NCBI GenBank assembly: GCA_016794125.1
Contig: JAEUKT010000001.1
Location: 354,517 to 418,516, forward strand
Direction of reading: 5' to 3'
Origin: Alphaproteobacteria bacterium
GTDB taxonomy: Bacteria; Pseudomonadota; Alphaproteobacteria; Micavibrionales; UBA2020
DNA: 64,000 bases
The notes beneath the pieces were generated by a model. It was not told the DNA's origin. It did no database searches and saw nothing but the letters and a program-made list of their open reading frames with translations. Shown piece after piece: positions 9,608-18,172 of this stretch (position 1 is its first letter; each line of letters opens with the position of its first letter). The position numbers and the translations under genes are program-made.

Positions 9608-10397
9608 ATTTTTCCGTCTTGCGCTTTAATGCTACAGGTGCGCTGTTTTGCGCGGCGACCGCTTCCTTCAGCAGTTCAACCGCCAGATCAAATCCCTCTT
9701 TCATCTCTTTGTTCACCGGGCTTTTTCCTGCCAGGGTATCAAGCCATTCCTGCGCCTGCTTGAATTCGCCCATGCGGCGATAAAGTTCAGGGATCACTGA
9801 ATAGATCATCCAGTATTCGTTGTCTTTTTCGGTCAGTGTTTTCAGCTTTTCCTTGCCGGTCTCGATGGCAAGCGTGGCATAGCTGCGATACTTCGCGGCA
9901 TCGTTGCAGTTCGATGCTTCCCATGTCGCCTGCATCAGCAGGGCGAACCGCTCTTTTTCATCAATTTGTGCAAGGCGGTTTTGTTCAGCAAACAGGAAAA
10001 ATGTCGCGTGTTGTCCTGCATATATCTTTTTATATTCATCTGATGCGATAACTTTCTCAACTTTGGCCAGATCCTCCGGCGCATATTCTCGCGCCGCAAC
10101 GAACCCGTTGGAAGGGCAGACCGGCAGCGGCGGCGGGAATTGCATATATGAAACGGGACTCCAGTCGAGGTAGCGACCGAAAATGCTATGTGTGCCGAGC
10201 GCGAGACTTTCATATTTCTCGCCGCCGATCGGGCAGGTGAATTCGCGGACCGACAGATGATGCCCCATCGGGGCGGAGCAGTTCAGGTATTTATCGCTAT
10301 AGGATTTCGGCGCATCGCCTTCTTTCGCGAAAACCGCCTGTGTTGAAAACGCCAGAACGGCGGCGGACAGCATGATGGATTTGAAAATAGTATTCAT
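9606..10397 (-). CDS. Exported protein of unknown function, DUF2225-like
   Basis: The 263-residue protein starts with a clear signal peptide (about residues 1-24, ending AVFA). The mature part has paired Cys/Pro motifs, FTCPIGGEKYESL near residue 55 and PVCPSNGFVAA near 93. They resemble the metal-ribbon region of DUF2225 proteins, though each C-x-x-C is imperfect (second Cys absent). The C-terminal half (about 110-245) is helical with alternating acidic and hydrophobic residues, resembling TPR-type repeats. It converges on rpsO and shares its terminator. The family assignment is tentative; no specific function can be given. Confidence 0.6.
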   Translation of the reverse strand: MNTIFKSIMLSAAVLAFSTQAVFAKEGDAPKSYSDKYLNCSAPMGHHLSVREFTCPIGGEKYESLALGTHSIFGRYLDWSPVSYMQFPPPLPVCPSNGFVAAREYAPEDLAKVEKVIASDEYKKIYAGQHATFFLFAEQNRLAQIDEKERFALLMQATWEASNCNDAAKYRSYATLAIETGKEKLKTLTEKDNEYWMIYSVIPELYRRMGEFKQAQEWLDTLAGKSPVNKEMKEGFDLAVELLKEAVAAQNSAPVALKRKTEK

Positions 10398-10418
10398 AAA
10401 ATAAACGGCGTGATGCCG

Positions 10419-10435
10419 CCTCCCTTTAAGGGAGG
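10419..10435. repeat. Short GC-rich palindrome
   Basis: CCTCCCT-TTA-AGGGAGG lies between the dehydrogenase gene ending at 10472 and the start of the 9606-10397 gene. It has no T run and may be a small REP-like element or a weak pause site. Confidence 0.3.
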
Positions 10436-10471
10436 ATTATTTCACACTATCGCGCGGCTGCAAATCCCCGC

Positions 10472-11254
10472 CTACTCCATCACCCAGCCATGGCTGACCA
10501 GCAGCGACTGGCCGGTCAGGGCGTTGGTTTTGAATTCGGCGAAGAACAGGGCGACATCTGCGACGTCCTGCAAAGTGGTGAATTCGCCGTCGACCGTGTC
10601 CTTCAGCATGACTTTCTTGATCACTTCGTCTTCGGTGATGCCCAGAGCCTGCGCCTGTTCGGGGATCTGTTTTTCGACCAGCGGGGTGCGGACGAAGCCG
10701 GGGCAGATGACGTTGCAGCGCACGCCATGTTTTGCCCCTTCCTTGGCGATTGATTTACCGAAACCGATCAGCGCGTGTTTCGCGGTCACATAGGGGGATT
10801 TCAGCAGCGACGCGGTTTTGGAATGCGCCGACCCCATCAGGATGATGCTGCCGCCCCTGCCCTGTTTGTACATATGGCGCAGCGCCGCGCGCGTCGTCAG
10901 GAACGCGCCGTCGACATGCACCGCCATCAGCAGTTTCCATTTGGCGTAATCGAATTCCTCGATCGGGGCGACGATCTGGATGCCCGCATTGCTGACGAGG
11001 ATGTCGATGCCGCCGAGTTCTTTCGCGGCGCGGTCGATGCCGGCATCCACCTGCTCCTCGTTCGTCACATCCATAGCGATGCCGATGGCGCGCTTGCCGG
11101 TGGGGTCGAGCTGTTTGGCGGCGGCATCTGCGGCGGCACCGTTCAGGTCGGCCAGCGCCACCTTCGCCCCTTCGCGCAGGTAAGTGCGGGCGATTTCGAG
11201 GCCGAGGCCGCTGGCCGCGCCGGTAACGACAGCAACTTTGTCTTGCAGACGCAT
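10472..11254 (-). CDS. bdhA: Short-chain dehydrogenase, probably 3-hydroxybutyrate dehydrogenase
   Basis: NAD-dependent oxidoreductase of the classical SDR family (260 residues). It shows the cofactor loop TGAASGLG near residue 11, the NAG motif (VSNAGIQ near 90), the catalytic Ser-Tyr-Lys set (GSAHS and the Y-x-x-x-K motif in PYVTAKH), and the C-terminal WVME typical of D-beta-hydroxybutyrate dehydrogenases. The ATG at 11254 is chosen because AAGGAGA lies 7 bases upstream and it matches family length; an upstream GTG frame would add 18 unlikely residues. It would convert 3-hydroxybutyrate to acetoacetate, as in polyhydroxybutyrate use. The SDR call is certain, the substrate probable. Confidence 0.85.
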   Translation of the reverse strand: MRLQDKVAVVTGAASGLGLEIARTYLREGAKVALADLNGAAADAAAKQLDPTGKRAIGIAMDVTNEEQVDAGIDRAAKELGGIDILVSNAGIQIVAPIEEFDYAKWKLLMAVHVDGAFLTTRAALRHMYKQGRGGSIILMGSAHSKTASLLKSPYVTAKHALIGFGKSIAKEGAKHGVRCNVICPGFVRTPLVEKQIPEQAQALGITEDEVIKKVMLKDTVDGEFTTLQDVADVALFFAEFKTNALTGQSLLVSHGWVME

Positions 11255-11558
11255 GATGTTTCTCCTTGATGCAGCGCACAAATTAATCCCCTGCGGGGCG
11301 GGTGTCAACGTGGCGGAAAATATGGCGGGGCGTTGTCGCGCGGGGGATAAATCCGTGGAGTTTTTTAGTACCTTTTCACAATGTTCAATAACCCATCACA
11401 AATTACCGTAACATATAAATGCGAAAAACGCAATCACTATAGCGTAACCCGATGCTTTCCAACGCTTATTGCCCGCCTGTCCGCGCATGCAGGCGGATTG
11501 ACTCGCGGAGGTTCGCTTCCTACCATGAATTACCCAACAGAACTTAGAGGCCAGCGCC
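11255..11558. other. Divergent intergenic region
   Basis: These 304 bases separate the divergent bdhA-like gene and the 205-residue gene. The middle part is AT-rich and presumably holds both promoters, but no convincing -35/-10 pair could be fixed. A short dyad (CCGCCTG / CAGGCGG) lies near 11474-11496. No gene is recognised. Confidence 0.4.
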
Positions 11559-12176
11559 ATGAGATTCGCAGACACGAAACTGCCGCAGCACCCTGTTATC
11601 GAACAGGCCTTCAACGAGCTCACGCGCCTCGACACCGACAACAATTTCACCGACCGCGGCGTGCGCATCGCGCAGATCATCGCCGATGAAAGCCTGTCGA
11701 AAGACCCCGATGCGATTGCGGCGGGGCTGCTGGTGCCGATGGCGAGCGACACAGGGCAGGTTCTGCTGGCGCAGGCGGCGCTGCCGCCCCGCGTGACCGA
11801 AATCATCCAGTCCGTCTTCGATATCGGCGGCATGACCATGCGCTGCGAACCGATCGAGACGTTTTACAAGGAACTGGACGCGGGCTCGCGCTCCGTCATC
11901 CTCGCCTCCAGCTATCGCATGTTCGAGGTGATGGCGGCGGAGATGGAAGAAAGCCTGATCGCGTCGCGCCGTGCGGGCGCCAAGGCCGATGCCGCGTTTT
12001 TGCAGGAAACGCTCGACCCCGTGAAAAAATTCACCGGCATGATCTGCCGCGCGGAAACCGAAGAAAAACAGCTGGCGCAGAAATGCGACGATGCGGTGAT
12101 CCGCATCGAAACGCTGATCCACGGCGCAAACCCGCCTTCGCCGCCCAAAGCGACACCGGCAGCGCCGAAGCCTTAA
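11559..12176 (+). CDS. Protein of unknown function, possible degenerate HD-domain protein
   Basis: A 205-residue soluble, acidic, largely helical protein without signal peptide. Residues about 10-75 run as FNELTRLDTD..RGVRIAQIIADE..DPDAIAAGLLVPMASDTG. This resembles the N-terminal helices of RelA/SpoT-type HD hydrolase domains (an A-A-L-L-H-D type motif), but the HD pair itself is replaced (VPMAS), so hydrolase activity is unlikely. The C-terminus is proline- and alanine-rich. It stands alone on the + strand between divergent bdhA and a convergent lipoprotein gene. The HD resemblance is a weak inference. Confidence 0.6.
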   Translation: MRFADTKLPQHPVIEQAFNELTRLDTDNNFTDRGVRIAQIIADESLSKDPDAIAAGLLVPMASDTGQVLLAQAALPPRVTEIIQSVFDIGGMTMRCEPIETFYKELDAGSRSVILASSYRMFEVMAAEMEESLIASRRAGAKADAAFLQETLDPVKKFTGMICRAETEEKQLAQKCDDAVIRIETLIHGANPPSPPKATPAAPKP

Positions 12177-12179
12177 AAA

Positions 12180-12593
12180 TTACTGCGGCCAGATCGTAAC
12201 CGGCACGTCCATCGCGCTGCCGTTGAGCGACATCGCGACCGTTACCGTATTCGGATAGGCGCAGGAAATGCAGTTGCCTTGCGTGCCCTTCACTTCCGCC
12301 GCTTCGCTGGGGGCGAAGCTGGGGCGCACGGTGCTGCGGCCGGCCATATGTTCGCCCTTGAAGCAGGAAATATTCATCACATCGGGCGCGCGGCGCACCA
12401 TCACGGTGCCGGGTGCCTTGACCGAATAGGTGTTCAGCCCGCCCTGCATCACGCAATTCGCGCCGGTCACGCCGGGCGTGTTGATGACGATGCTCTGGTA
12501 CGGCGTGCGGGGCGGCGGCGCCATCGACACCTCTTTTTCCGCGCAGGCGGCAACCAGCAGAGCCGTAGCCAGAATGGCGAATTTCAGCTTCAT
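12180..12593 (-). CDS. Small lipoprotein of unknown function
   Basis: The 137-residue protein has a lipoprotein signal peptide: MKLKFAILATALLVAAC with the lipobox LVAAC and Cys at residue 17. Four further cysteines follow (CVMQ, ISCFKG and CISC), suggesting disulfides in the periplasm. Its start overlaps the stop of the upstream membrane-anchored protein by 4 bp (ATGA), so both come from one operon with the histidine phosphatase at 13456-14121. Function is not recognised. Confidence 0.75.
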   Translation of the reverse strand: MKLKFAILATALLVAACAEKEVSMAPPPRTPYQSIVINTPGVTGANCVMQGGLNTYSVKAPGTVMVRRAPDVMNISCFKGEHMAGRSTVRPSFAPSEAAEVKGTQGNCISCAYPNTVTVAMSLNGSAMDVPVTIWPQ

Positions 12594-13459
12594 ACCGATG
12601 TATCCCTGTTGCTGAGCATTTTTTTGACGGCGGGCGCGACGGCCACGCCGATGATGATAAGCCCGATGCCAAGCGCGGCCACCAGCGACAGGTTCAGCAG
12701 GAAATCCATTTCGTCGCCGCCCTCCTGCGCCGCTTCGCCAGCCGCCGCCGGTACCGCGCCGCCATTCGCGGCCAGCGTCTGGCGCGCATATTCCTTGGCG
12801 GTTTCCACGACGAACTGGTTGTCTTCGGGGCCGGTGTATTGGGCATAGACGCTATAGATGATCGCCTTGTTCTTGACGTTCAGCGCCGACATGGAAATGG
12901 CGATCGGGATATCGACCTGCTGGCCGTCGGGCGATTTCATGCCGATATTCGCCAGCATCGAAATGCCGATAGCGTTATCGGTGTTCATGAACGCGCCGAA
13001 GCTTTTGGATTCGCCGATGCTGACCTGCGCGCCAGATCCTTCGTTGATTTTATTCAGCATGTCCTGCGCCGCCGCATCGGCATTCAGCACGCCGCCGGTT
13101 TCGCGGATGATCGCCTGCTTGAAAACGTCGAAATCCTGCTGCCCCTTGATCGTCACATCGGCCTTGGGCGTCTGCACCAGCATGTATTTCTTGATGCCGT
13201 TGGCGGGGTTCGCCTCCATCGCTTTCAGGTCCTTGAACGACAGGTAAACGGCCAGCAGGCGGTTTTCCGGCGGCACGAACTGTTTTACCAGCGCATCGAA
13301 TTCCGCGTTCTTGCCGTAGCGTTCCTCGAAACCCAGCAGGGCGGGCAGCGCGATTTCCTGGTCGCCGACGAATGAATTGCGCGCGACCAGCACATCATCC
13401 GCCCGCGCGGGCGCGGCGAAAGAGATCACGAAAGCAAGCGCGAGGATAAGTTGTTTCAA
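12590..13459 (-). CDS. Exported, membrane-anchored protein of unknown function
   Basis: The 289-residue protein has a signal peptide (MKQLILALAFVISFAAPARA), a mature periplasmic region of about 220 residues, an Ala/Gly-rich linker near 235-250, and a single C-terminal transmembrane segment (about 253-275, LVAALGIGLIIIGVAVAP) with a short basic tail. The start is TTG at 13459, overlapping the TGA of the upstream phosphatase gene (TTGA), with AGGA about 9 bases ahead. This overlap indicates translational coupling. It does not match a family I can name; it may belong to the same surface process as the lipoprotein that overlaps its 3' end. Confidence 0.7.
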   Translation of the reverse strand: MKQLILALAFVISFAAPARADDVLVARNSFVGDQEIALPALLGFEERYGKNAEFDALVKQFVPPENRLLAVYLSFKDLKAMEANPANGIKKYMLVQTPKADVTIKGQQDFDVFKQAIIRETGGVLNADAAAQDMLNKINEGSGAQVSIGESKSFGAFMNTDNAIGISMLANIGMKSPDGQQVDIPIAISMSALNVKNKAIIYSVYAQYTGPEDNQFVVETAKEYARQTLAANGGAVPAAAGEAAQEGGDEMDFLLNLSLVAALGIGLIIIGVAVAPAVKKMLSNRDTSV

Positions 13460-14121
13460 GGTTTCGGTCCTGCGTTGGCGGGTTTGGGCGGCAGCTGGTA
13501 ATGGTTCACAAGTTTGCCGTCTTCGTATTCATACACGACGGGCGCGGCGTTCGGCACGCGCTGGCGGTTCGACCAGATGTCTTCGGTCGGCACGGGTTTT
13601 GTGCCGATGGCGATTTCAAAGGCGACCATGATGCCGGAATGCGAGGCGACCAGAACGGTTTCGCCGCGCTCCAGCCTTGGCATGATTTCATCGTCATAGA
13701 ATTTTTTGGTGCGCGCGACCATCTGCTCGTCGCTCTCCCCGTTCGGCAGCGCGATGTTATAGGCGCGCGGATAGGCGAGGATTTCGGGATCGGTCAGTTT
13801 GTTGCGGGCGGTGAAATCGCCGGAGTCACCCTCGACGATCTCGGGACGCTTTTCGACGTTCCATGTGCCGTCGGGATTTTTCAGGTGGTCGTTGGTGCCG
13901 GAATTTTCCAGCGCAATCGCCGCCGTGTTAAATGCGCGCTGCAGCGTGGAGGCATAGGCCTTGTCGAACACGAAACCCGCGATGCTGGCGCCCGCGTCGC
14001 GCGCCTGCCCCTCACCCACGTCATTCAGCGGAATGTCGTGCAGGCCGGTCATGAAATGCTGCTTGTTGTAATCGGTCTGTCCGTGGCGGAACAGGACGAG
14101 CGTGCCTTTGGTCTTGGTCAT
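13456..14121 (-). CDS. Histidine phosphatase family protein (paralogue 1)
   Basis: A 221-residue member of the phosphoglycerate mutase/histidine phosphatase superfamily. It has the catalytic RHG motif (LFRHGQTDYN, His near residue 13), the proton-donor Glu in EGDSGDFT, a conserved NGESDEQM segment, and the second catalytic His in VASHSGIM. It is clearly paralogous to the genes at 14160-14849 and 16741-17448 and more distantly to gpmA at 17441-18058. The NxQH segment after RHG and the GDFT segment set the three apart from true GpmA, so substrate is unlikely to be 3-phosphoglycerate. It lacks a signal peptide and is the first gene of a three-gene overlapping operon. Confidence 0.85.
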   Translation of the reverse strand: MTKTKGTLVLFRHGQTDYNKQHFMTGLHDIPLNDVGEGQARDAGASIAGFVFDKAYASTLQRAFNTAAIALENSGTNDHLKNPDGTWNVEKRPEIVEGDSGDFTARNKLTDPEILAYPRAYNIALPNGESDEQMVARTKKFYDDEIMPRLERGETVLVASHSGIMVAFEIAIGTKPVPTEDIWSNRQRVPNAAPVVYEYEDGKLVNHYQLPPKPANAGPKP

Positions 14122-14159
14122 GCCTGAAGCCTTTTTGATTGGTTCAGGCCAATATAACC

Positions 14160-14849
14160 CTATGGTTTTGGTTTGGAAATACCCGATTTCGGGGGCTGGA
14201 ATGCGGCTGGAACCTTGGTGTTTTCCAGCTGGTGATGGTCGGTCATGACGCCGTTTTCGTATTCAAAGATAATCGGCGTGGCGTTGGCGATGCGATGCCC
14301 CGAACCCCAGATTCCCTTTTTCGGGTCGGGAACTTCAAGGCCCATCACGACATCAAACGCATGCACGATTCCCGCATGCGCCGCGACCAGCACCGTTTCG
14401 CCGCGTTCGATGCGCGGCAGGATTTCGTTGCGGTAGAATTTTTCCACGCGCTGCACCACCTGCCAGTCGCTTTCGCCGTTCGGGAGCGGCGTGATATAGC
14501 TGCGCAAATAACCCGTAATGCGCGGGTCATCCATATGCATGCCCGTGAAATCGCCGGCGTCGCTTTCCATGATGACGGGGCTTTGTTCAATCTCCCACAC
14601 GCCGTTTTTATTCAGATGCGCGTTGTTTGCCGAAGCATCCAGCGCCAGCACCGCCGTATTGAACGCGCGGCTGAGCGTGGATGAATAAACCTTGTCGAAC
14701 GCAATCGCGCCGAAGCTGAGCCCCGCTTCCCGCGCCTGTTCCTCGCCGAGCGGCGTCAGCGGTGCGTCCGCCTGTCCGGTCATGAGGTGCTGTTCGTTAT
14801 ATGTCGTTTGCCCGTGCCGGAGCAGCACGAGTTTGCCCTTGGTGGTCAT
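14160..14849 (-). CDS. Histidine phosphatase family protein (paralogue 2)
   Basis: A 229-residue paralogue with catalytic RHGQT (LLRHGQTTYNEQH), acid donor in ESDAGDFT, NGESDWQV and second His in VAAHAGIV. The C-terminus is Lys/Pro-rich. It is 38 bp upstream of paralogue 1, on the same strand. The gap of about 140 bp to the EF-hand gene upstream could hold its own promoter. Substrate is unknown. Confidence 0.85.
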   Translation of the reverse strand: MTTKGKLVLLRHGQTTYNEQHLMTGQADAPLTPLGEEQAREAGLSFGAIAFDKVYSSTLSRAFNTAVLALDASANNAHLNKNGVWEIEQSPVIMESDAGDFTGMHMDDPRITGYLRSYITPLPNGESDWQVVQRVEKFYRNEILPRIERGETVLVAAHAGIVHAFDVVMGLEVPDPKKGIWGSGHRIANATPIIFEYENGVMTDHHQLENTKVPAAFQPPKSGISKPKP

Positions 14850-14990
14850 TTTATCTGTGCCTTAGTCTTTTTCTTGATTATGGGCAATGTAACAGGTTTT
14901 TCCGCATAATGAAATACGGAAAACAAAAAATTTAAGCCATTGATATTACGTGTAACTTTTATGCCACGCGCCGCCTAAACCCTTCAAATA

Positions 14991-16706
14991 TCAGGGGGGC
15001 ATGCTCCGGTTGCCAGATTCTTTAGGGCAGCGAAAAGCCTCCAGCGGCAAACCCGTATCGCTACTGATAACGCATGCGGATACGGCTCCTTCGGGTCTCT
15101 GGATTCCCTTATCCAAAATATAAGTTGGGGAAAGGTCATAGATATGCGTGGGAAAGTATGACAACGGTTTTATAACCCTAAAGTCACGGCCTTCGACTGA
15201 AAGCTCTTTAACGACGACAGCATCCGGCAAGGCGCGCTGCGGGCTGCTTTCAGGACGCGCTTCCGTAGCCCCTGACGTGTATTGGTATAGTTTATACTTC
15301 TTGCCGTTCGGCTTCTCTTGCAGCACGCCATCGTGCACAAGTTTTGCAAGGCCGTATCCTGCGGGCGGGGTTGCGTAAGGGAACAACGGCAATTCGGCAA
15401 CACCAGCGGCAATTTCTTCCGGCGTGAATTGAATCATCACCTGCCGCAACCCCTGCACCATATCCCGCCATATGCCTTTATCATAGCCAGCGGGTGCATC
15501 GCCTATTTCCGCTGCCGTCAGCTTATCCATTTCCACCCCCTTTGCTGAAATACGGGCACGAAATAATTTTCCGCCGATCCCGGGCAATGTGACTTTTCGT
15601 TTGAGAACGGCAGATAAAATTCCTTCGGTCAGCGGAATCCCGCCGTTTTTCAACTGCTGCTGCAACAGATCAGAACTGCAATTTTCGACACTGACAAAGG
15701 TCACGCGGTCGGCGGGGATGCCCGTGACCGCCGCAAGACGCTTTATCGCGTATTTCACCTCGCCCGCCAGAACCACGACGCGCTCGAGCCTGTCAACCGC
15801 GCCCGTTATCCGCCAGATGAAGGGGTGGATATGGGAGGTCAGGATAAGATATGTCTTTGGCGCGTCGGGCGATATAACCACTTCCGATGCGTAGCCATCC
15901 AGCGTTTCGTCGAACAATCCGGCGGAGGACATTGCGCCTTGCATCGTCGGCAGCAGTATAACCTGAGAATCGGCGGCGGGCGCCGGCAATGTGCAGCCAC
16001 CGGCAGCTGCCCTGTTGATAATCATTTTTTCACCCTGCGCTTCCGCCGCAGAGTGCACTAATTTCATTTCTTCTTGAGACAACATACCATCCGAGTTTGT
16101 ATCGACCGACTTATAGACATCTTCCCCGATTTGCCGCAACTGCGAGAATGTCATACTTTGCGACGACAACAAGCTTGTCGGATAGCTCAACATCATATTG
16201 TTTTCAGGATAGTTCAGCATAAGGCCGCGAGGTTTTTGTGGTATCTTGATCTCGTCGAGGCTAATAAAACCATCGCCGTTCAGGTCGCGATCCATTCTGC
16301 GACTAACACGCAAGTCGAAAATCAACCGCCGCTGTCCTTTGTCGGGTTTTCCGCCGTATAGTTTAGCAATTGTGGCTTCAACTTCGTCACGTGAAAGTTG
16401 CCCGTTACCGTCAGTATCCTGTTTGTTAAACTGCGCGACTTCAGCATCTGTCCATTCTTGTTGAGATTTATTCTCGTGACGCTCGACATCATCAAGCGTC
16501 AGGTTTTGGCCATCCGCACTATAGTCCCTAATGACAAGCATAACCTCATCCAGATAAGCTTCGCGAGTTTTTCCCTCTCTCATTTTTGAAAGATAAAAAA
16601 TAGAAATATCATTAAGCGACCGCTGGGCTTTTTCCTGCGCAATTACCTGAAAAGAAAACAGCACAGCGACAACAAAAGCCACCGCGCGCGCAATAACGTG
16701 TTTCAT
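14991..16706 (-). CDS. Exported EF-hand protein of unknown function
   Basis: A 571-residue protein with a signal peptide (about residues 1-23, ending VIAQ) and at least three canonical EF-hand calcium loops in the N-terminal 220 residues: DTDGNGQLSRDE, DLNGDGFISLDE and DTNSDGMLSQEE. The remaining 350 residues form an unrecognised domain that begins with a Cys-containing stretch (GGCTLPAP) and has alternating beta-rich blocks such as SPDAPKTYLILTSHIHPFIWR. The ATG at 16706 is preferred over the upstream GTG at 16718 because AAGGTG is then at normal spacing. It lies inside the array of histidine phosphatases but is unrelated to them. Location is probably periplasmic or secreted. Confidence 0.75.
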   Translation of the reverse strand: MKHVIARAVAFVVAVLFSFQVIAQEKAQRSLNDISIFYLSKMREGKTREAYLDEVMLVIRDYSADGQNLTLDDVERHENKSQQEWTDAEVAQFNKQDTDGNGQLSRDEVEATIAKLYGGKPDKGQRRLIFDLRVSRRMDRDLNGDGFISLDEIKIPQKPRGLMLNYPENNMMLSYPTSLLSSQSMTFSQLRQIGEDVYKSVDTNSDGMLSQEEMKLVHSAAEAQGEKMIINRAAAGGCTLPAPAADSQVILLPTMQGAMSSAGLFDETLDGYASEVVISPDAPKTYLILTSHIHPFIWRITGAVDRLERVVVLAGEVKYAIKRLAAVTGIPADRVTFVSVENCSSDLLQQQLKNGGIPLTEGILSAVLKRKVTLPGIGGKLFRARISAKGVEMDKLTAAEIGDAPAGYDKGIWRDMVQGLRQVMIQFTPEEIAAGVAELPLFPYATPPAGYGLAKLVHDGVLQEKPNGKKYKLYQYTSGATEARPESSPQRALPDAVVVKELSVEGRDFRVIKPLSYFPTHIYDLSPTYILDKGIQRPEGAVSACVISSDTGLPLEAFRCPKESGNRSMPP

Positions 16707-16740
16707 CATCACCTTCACTATCGGCTAGAAATGCCGTTGA

Positions 16741-17448
16741 TTACGGCGCAATTCCGCCCGCCTTCGGCGGCTTGGGCGGTTTGTTCTGGTTGGCGGCTTC
16801 GAGTTCTTTGGGGTTGTCGAGGCGGTAGTGGCGGACCAGTTTGCCGTCTTCGTATTCGGCGACGGTCGGCGTGGCGTTCGGCACGCGGGCGCGTTTCGTC
16901 CAGCCGGCATTTTCGGGCTGCGGCGTTTCCTGAAAACCAAGCACGACATCAAACGCGCGCATGATGCCGGAATGTGAAACGACCAATACCGTTTCACCGC
17001 GCGCAAGGCGCGGCTGCACTTCGGTATCAAAAAACTTCTGCACGCGCTCGACGACCTGCTGGTCGCTTTCCCCGCCCGGCAGCGGCTTGTCGTAGCGGCG
17101 GCCGTAATTGATGATTTCGGGGTCGGTCTTGTGGTTGCGGCCGGTGAAATCGCCGGTATGCAGCTCGGCGATTTCCGCGCGTTGCTCTACGTCGTATTTG
17201 CCGTCTTTCAGCAGATGCGTCTGGTTGCCTGCGGATTCCAGCGCGAGTGCAGCGGTGTTGAACGCACGGCCGAGGTTAGACGAATAGGCTTTATCAAACT
17301 GGAACACGCTGATGACGCGCCCGGCTTCCTTCGCCTGTTCCTCCCCCGTCGCGTTCAGCGGGATATCGCGCTGGCCGGTCATGAGGTGCTGGACGTTGTA
17401 ATCGGTCTGTCCGTGGCGGAGGATAACGAGGGTGCCTTTATTAGCCAT
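16741..17448 (-). CDS. Histidine phosphatase family protein (paralogue 3)
   Basis: A 235-residue paralogue with RHGQT (LRHGQTDYNVQH), acid donor in ELHTGDFTGRN, GGESDQQV and second His in VVSHSGIM. The C-terminus is basic and proline-rich. Its ATG overlaps the end of gpmA by 8 bp (ATGGCTAA), so it is translationally coupled to the true mutase and probably arose from it or a sister by tandem duplication. Substrate is unknown. Confidence 0.85.
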   Translation of the reverse strand: MANKGTLVILRHGQTDYNVQHLMTGQRDIPLNATGEEQAKEAGRVISVFQFDKAYSSNLGRAFNTAALALESAGNQTHLLKDGKYDVEQRAEIAELHTGDFTGRNHKTDPEIINYGRRYDKPLPGGESDQQVVERVQKFFDTEVQPRLARGETVLVVSHSGIMRAFDVVLGFQETPQPENAGWTKRARVPNATPTVAEYEDGKLVRHYRLDNPKELEAANQNKPPKPPKAGGIAP

Positions 17449-18058
17449 TCGCTGCTTTCTTGATGAAGTAATTCTTTTGTTTTTGCGCCTTGTCCATTTC
17501 GAACACCAGCGGCACGCCGGTCGGGATTTCCGCGCTGTTGATGTTTTCGGGCGTGTTTTCTTCGAGGATGATCAGCATCGCGCGGAGTGTATTACCATGC
17601 GCCGCGATCAGCACGTTTTTGCCTTCCTTCAGCAGCGGTTCGATATTCGCCTTGTAATAGGGGCGCACGCGATCGACCACATCCTTCAGGCTTTCGCCGT
17701 TGGGGGGCTGCACATCGTATGAGCGGCGCCAGATATGCACCTGCTCCTCGCCGAATTTTTTGCGCATTTCGTCTTTGTTCAGGCCGGTCAGGTCGCCGTA
17801 ATCGCGCTCGCGCAGGTCGTCGTGCTTCACGAAGTCATGCTGCTGGCCGGCTTCTTTCATAGCCAGCGAGGCGGTGTTATAGGCGCGTTTCAGGGTCGAT
17901 GTGAAGACCGCGTCGAACTTGATGTTCTTGAGCGATTGTCCGGCGGATTTTGCTTCCTCGATGCCCGTGGGGCTGAGATCAACATCGGTGAAACCGGTGA
18001 ATTTGTTTTCCTTGTTCCATTCGCTTTCGCCATGGCGGAGCAGCACGAGGTAATTCAT
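17441..18058 (-). CDS. gpmA: 2,3-bisphosphoglycerate-dependent phosphoglycerate mutase
   Basis: Interconverts 3- and 2-phosphoglycerate in glycolysis and gluconeogenesis. The 205-residue protein has the phospho-His motif LLRHGESEWN, the LRERDYGDLTGLNK segment with the acid Glu, the YDVQPPNGESL substrate loop, and the second His in IAAHGNTLRA. This matches the short alphaproteobacterial GpmA form. The ATG at 18058 gives family length; the upstream frame adds 20 implausible residues. A promoter is visible at 18090-18118. The histidine phosphatase at 16741-17448 overlaps its 3' end. Confidence 0.92.
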   Translation of the reverse strand: MNYLVLLRHGESEWNKENKFTGFTDVDLSPTGIEEAKSAGQSLKNIKFDAVFTSTLKRAYNTASLAMKEAGQQHDFVKHDDLRERDYGDLTGLNKDEMRKKFGEEQVHIWRRSYDVQPPNGESLKDVVDRVRPYYKANIEPLLKEGKNVLIAAHGNTLRAMLIILEENTPENINSAEIPTGVPLVFEMDKAQKQKNYFIKKAANG

Positions 18059-18089
18059 TTTCTGGCCTTTTTTCCAATGTTGTATGGTT

Positions 18090-18118
18090 ATGGTATATGC
18101 CGGACGGGTATTTGACAA
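18090..18118 (-). promoter_or_regulatory. Putative promoter of gpmA
   Basis: On the minus strand TTGTCA (18118-18113) and TACCAT (18095-18090) are separated by 17 bases. Initiation would lie near 18083, about 25 bases before the gpmA ATG. Confidence 0.45.
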
Positions 18119-18172
18119 CCTTTAATCGGCAGGTTTTTAGTACCCAAATTCGCCTTTAATAACAACCGCTAA

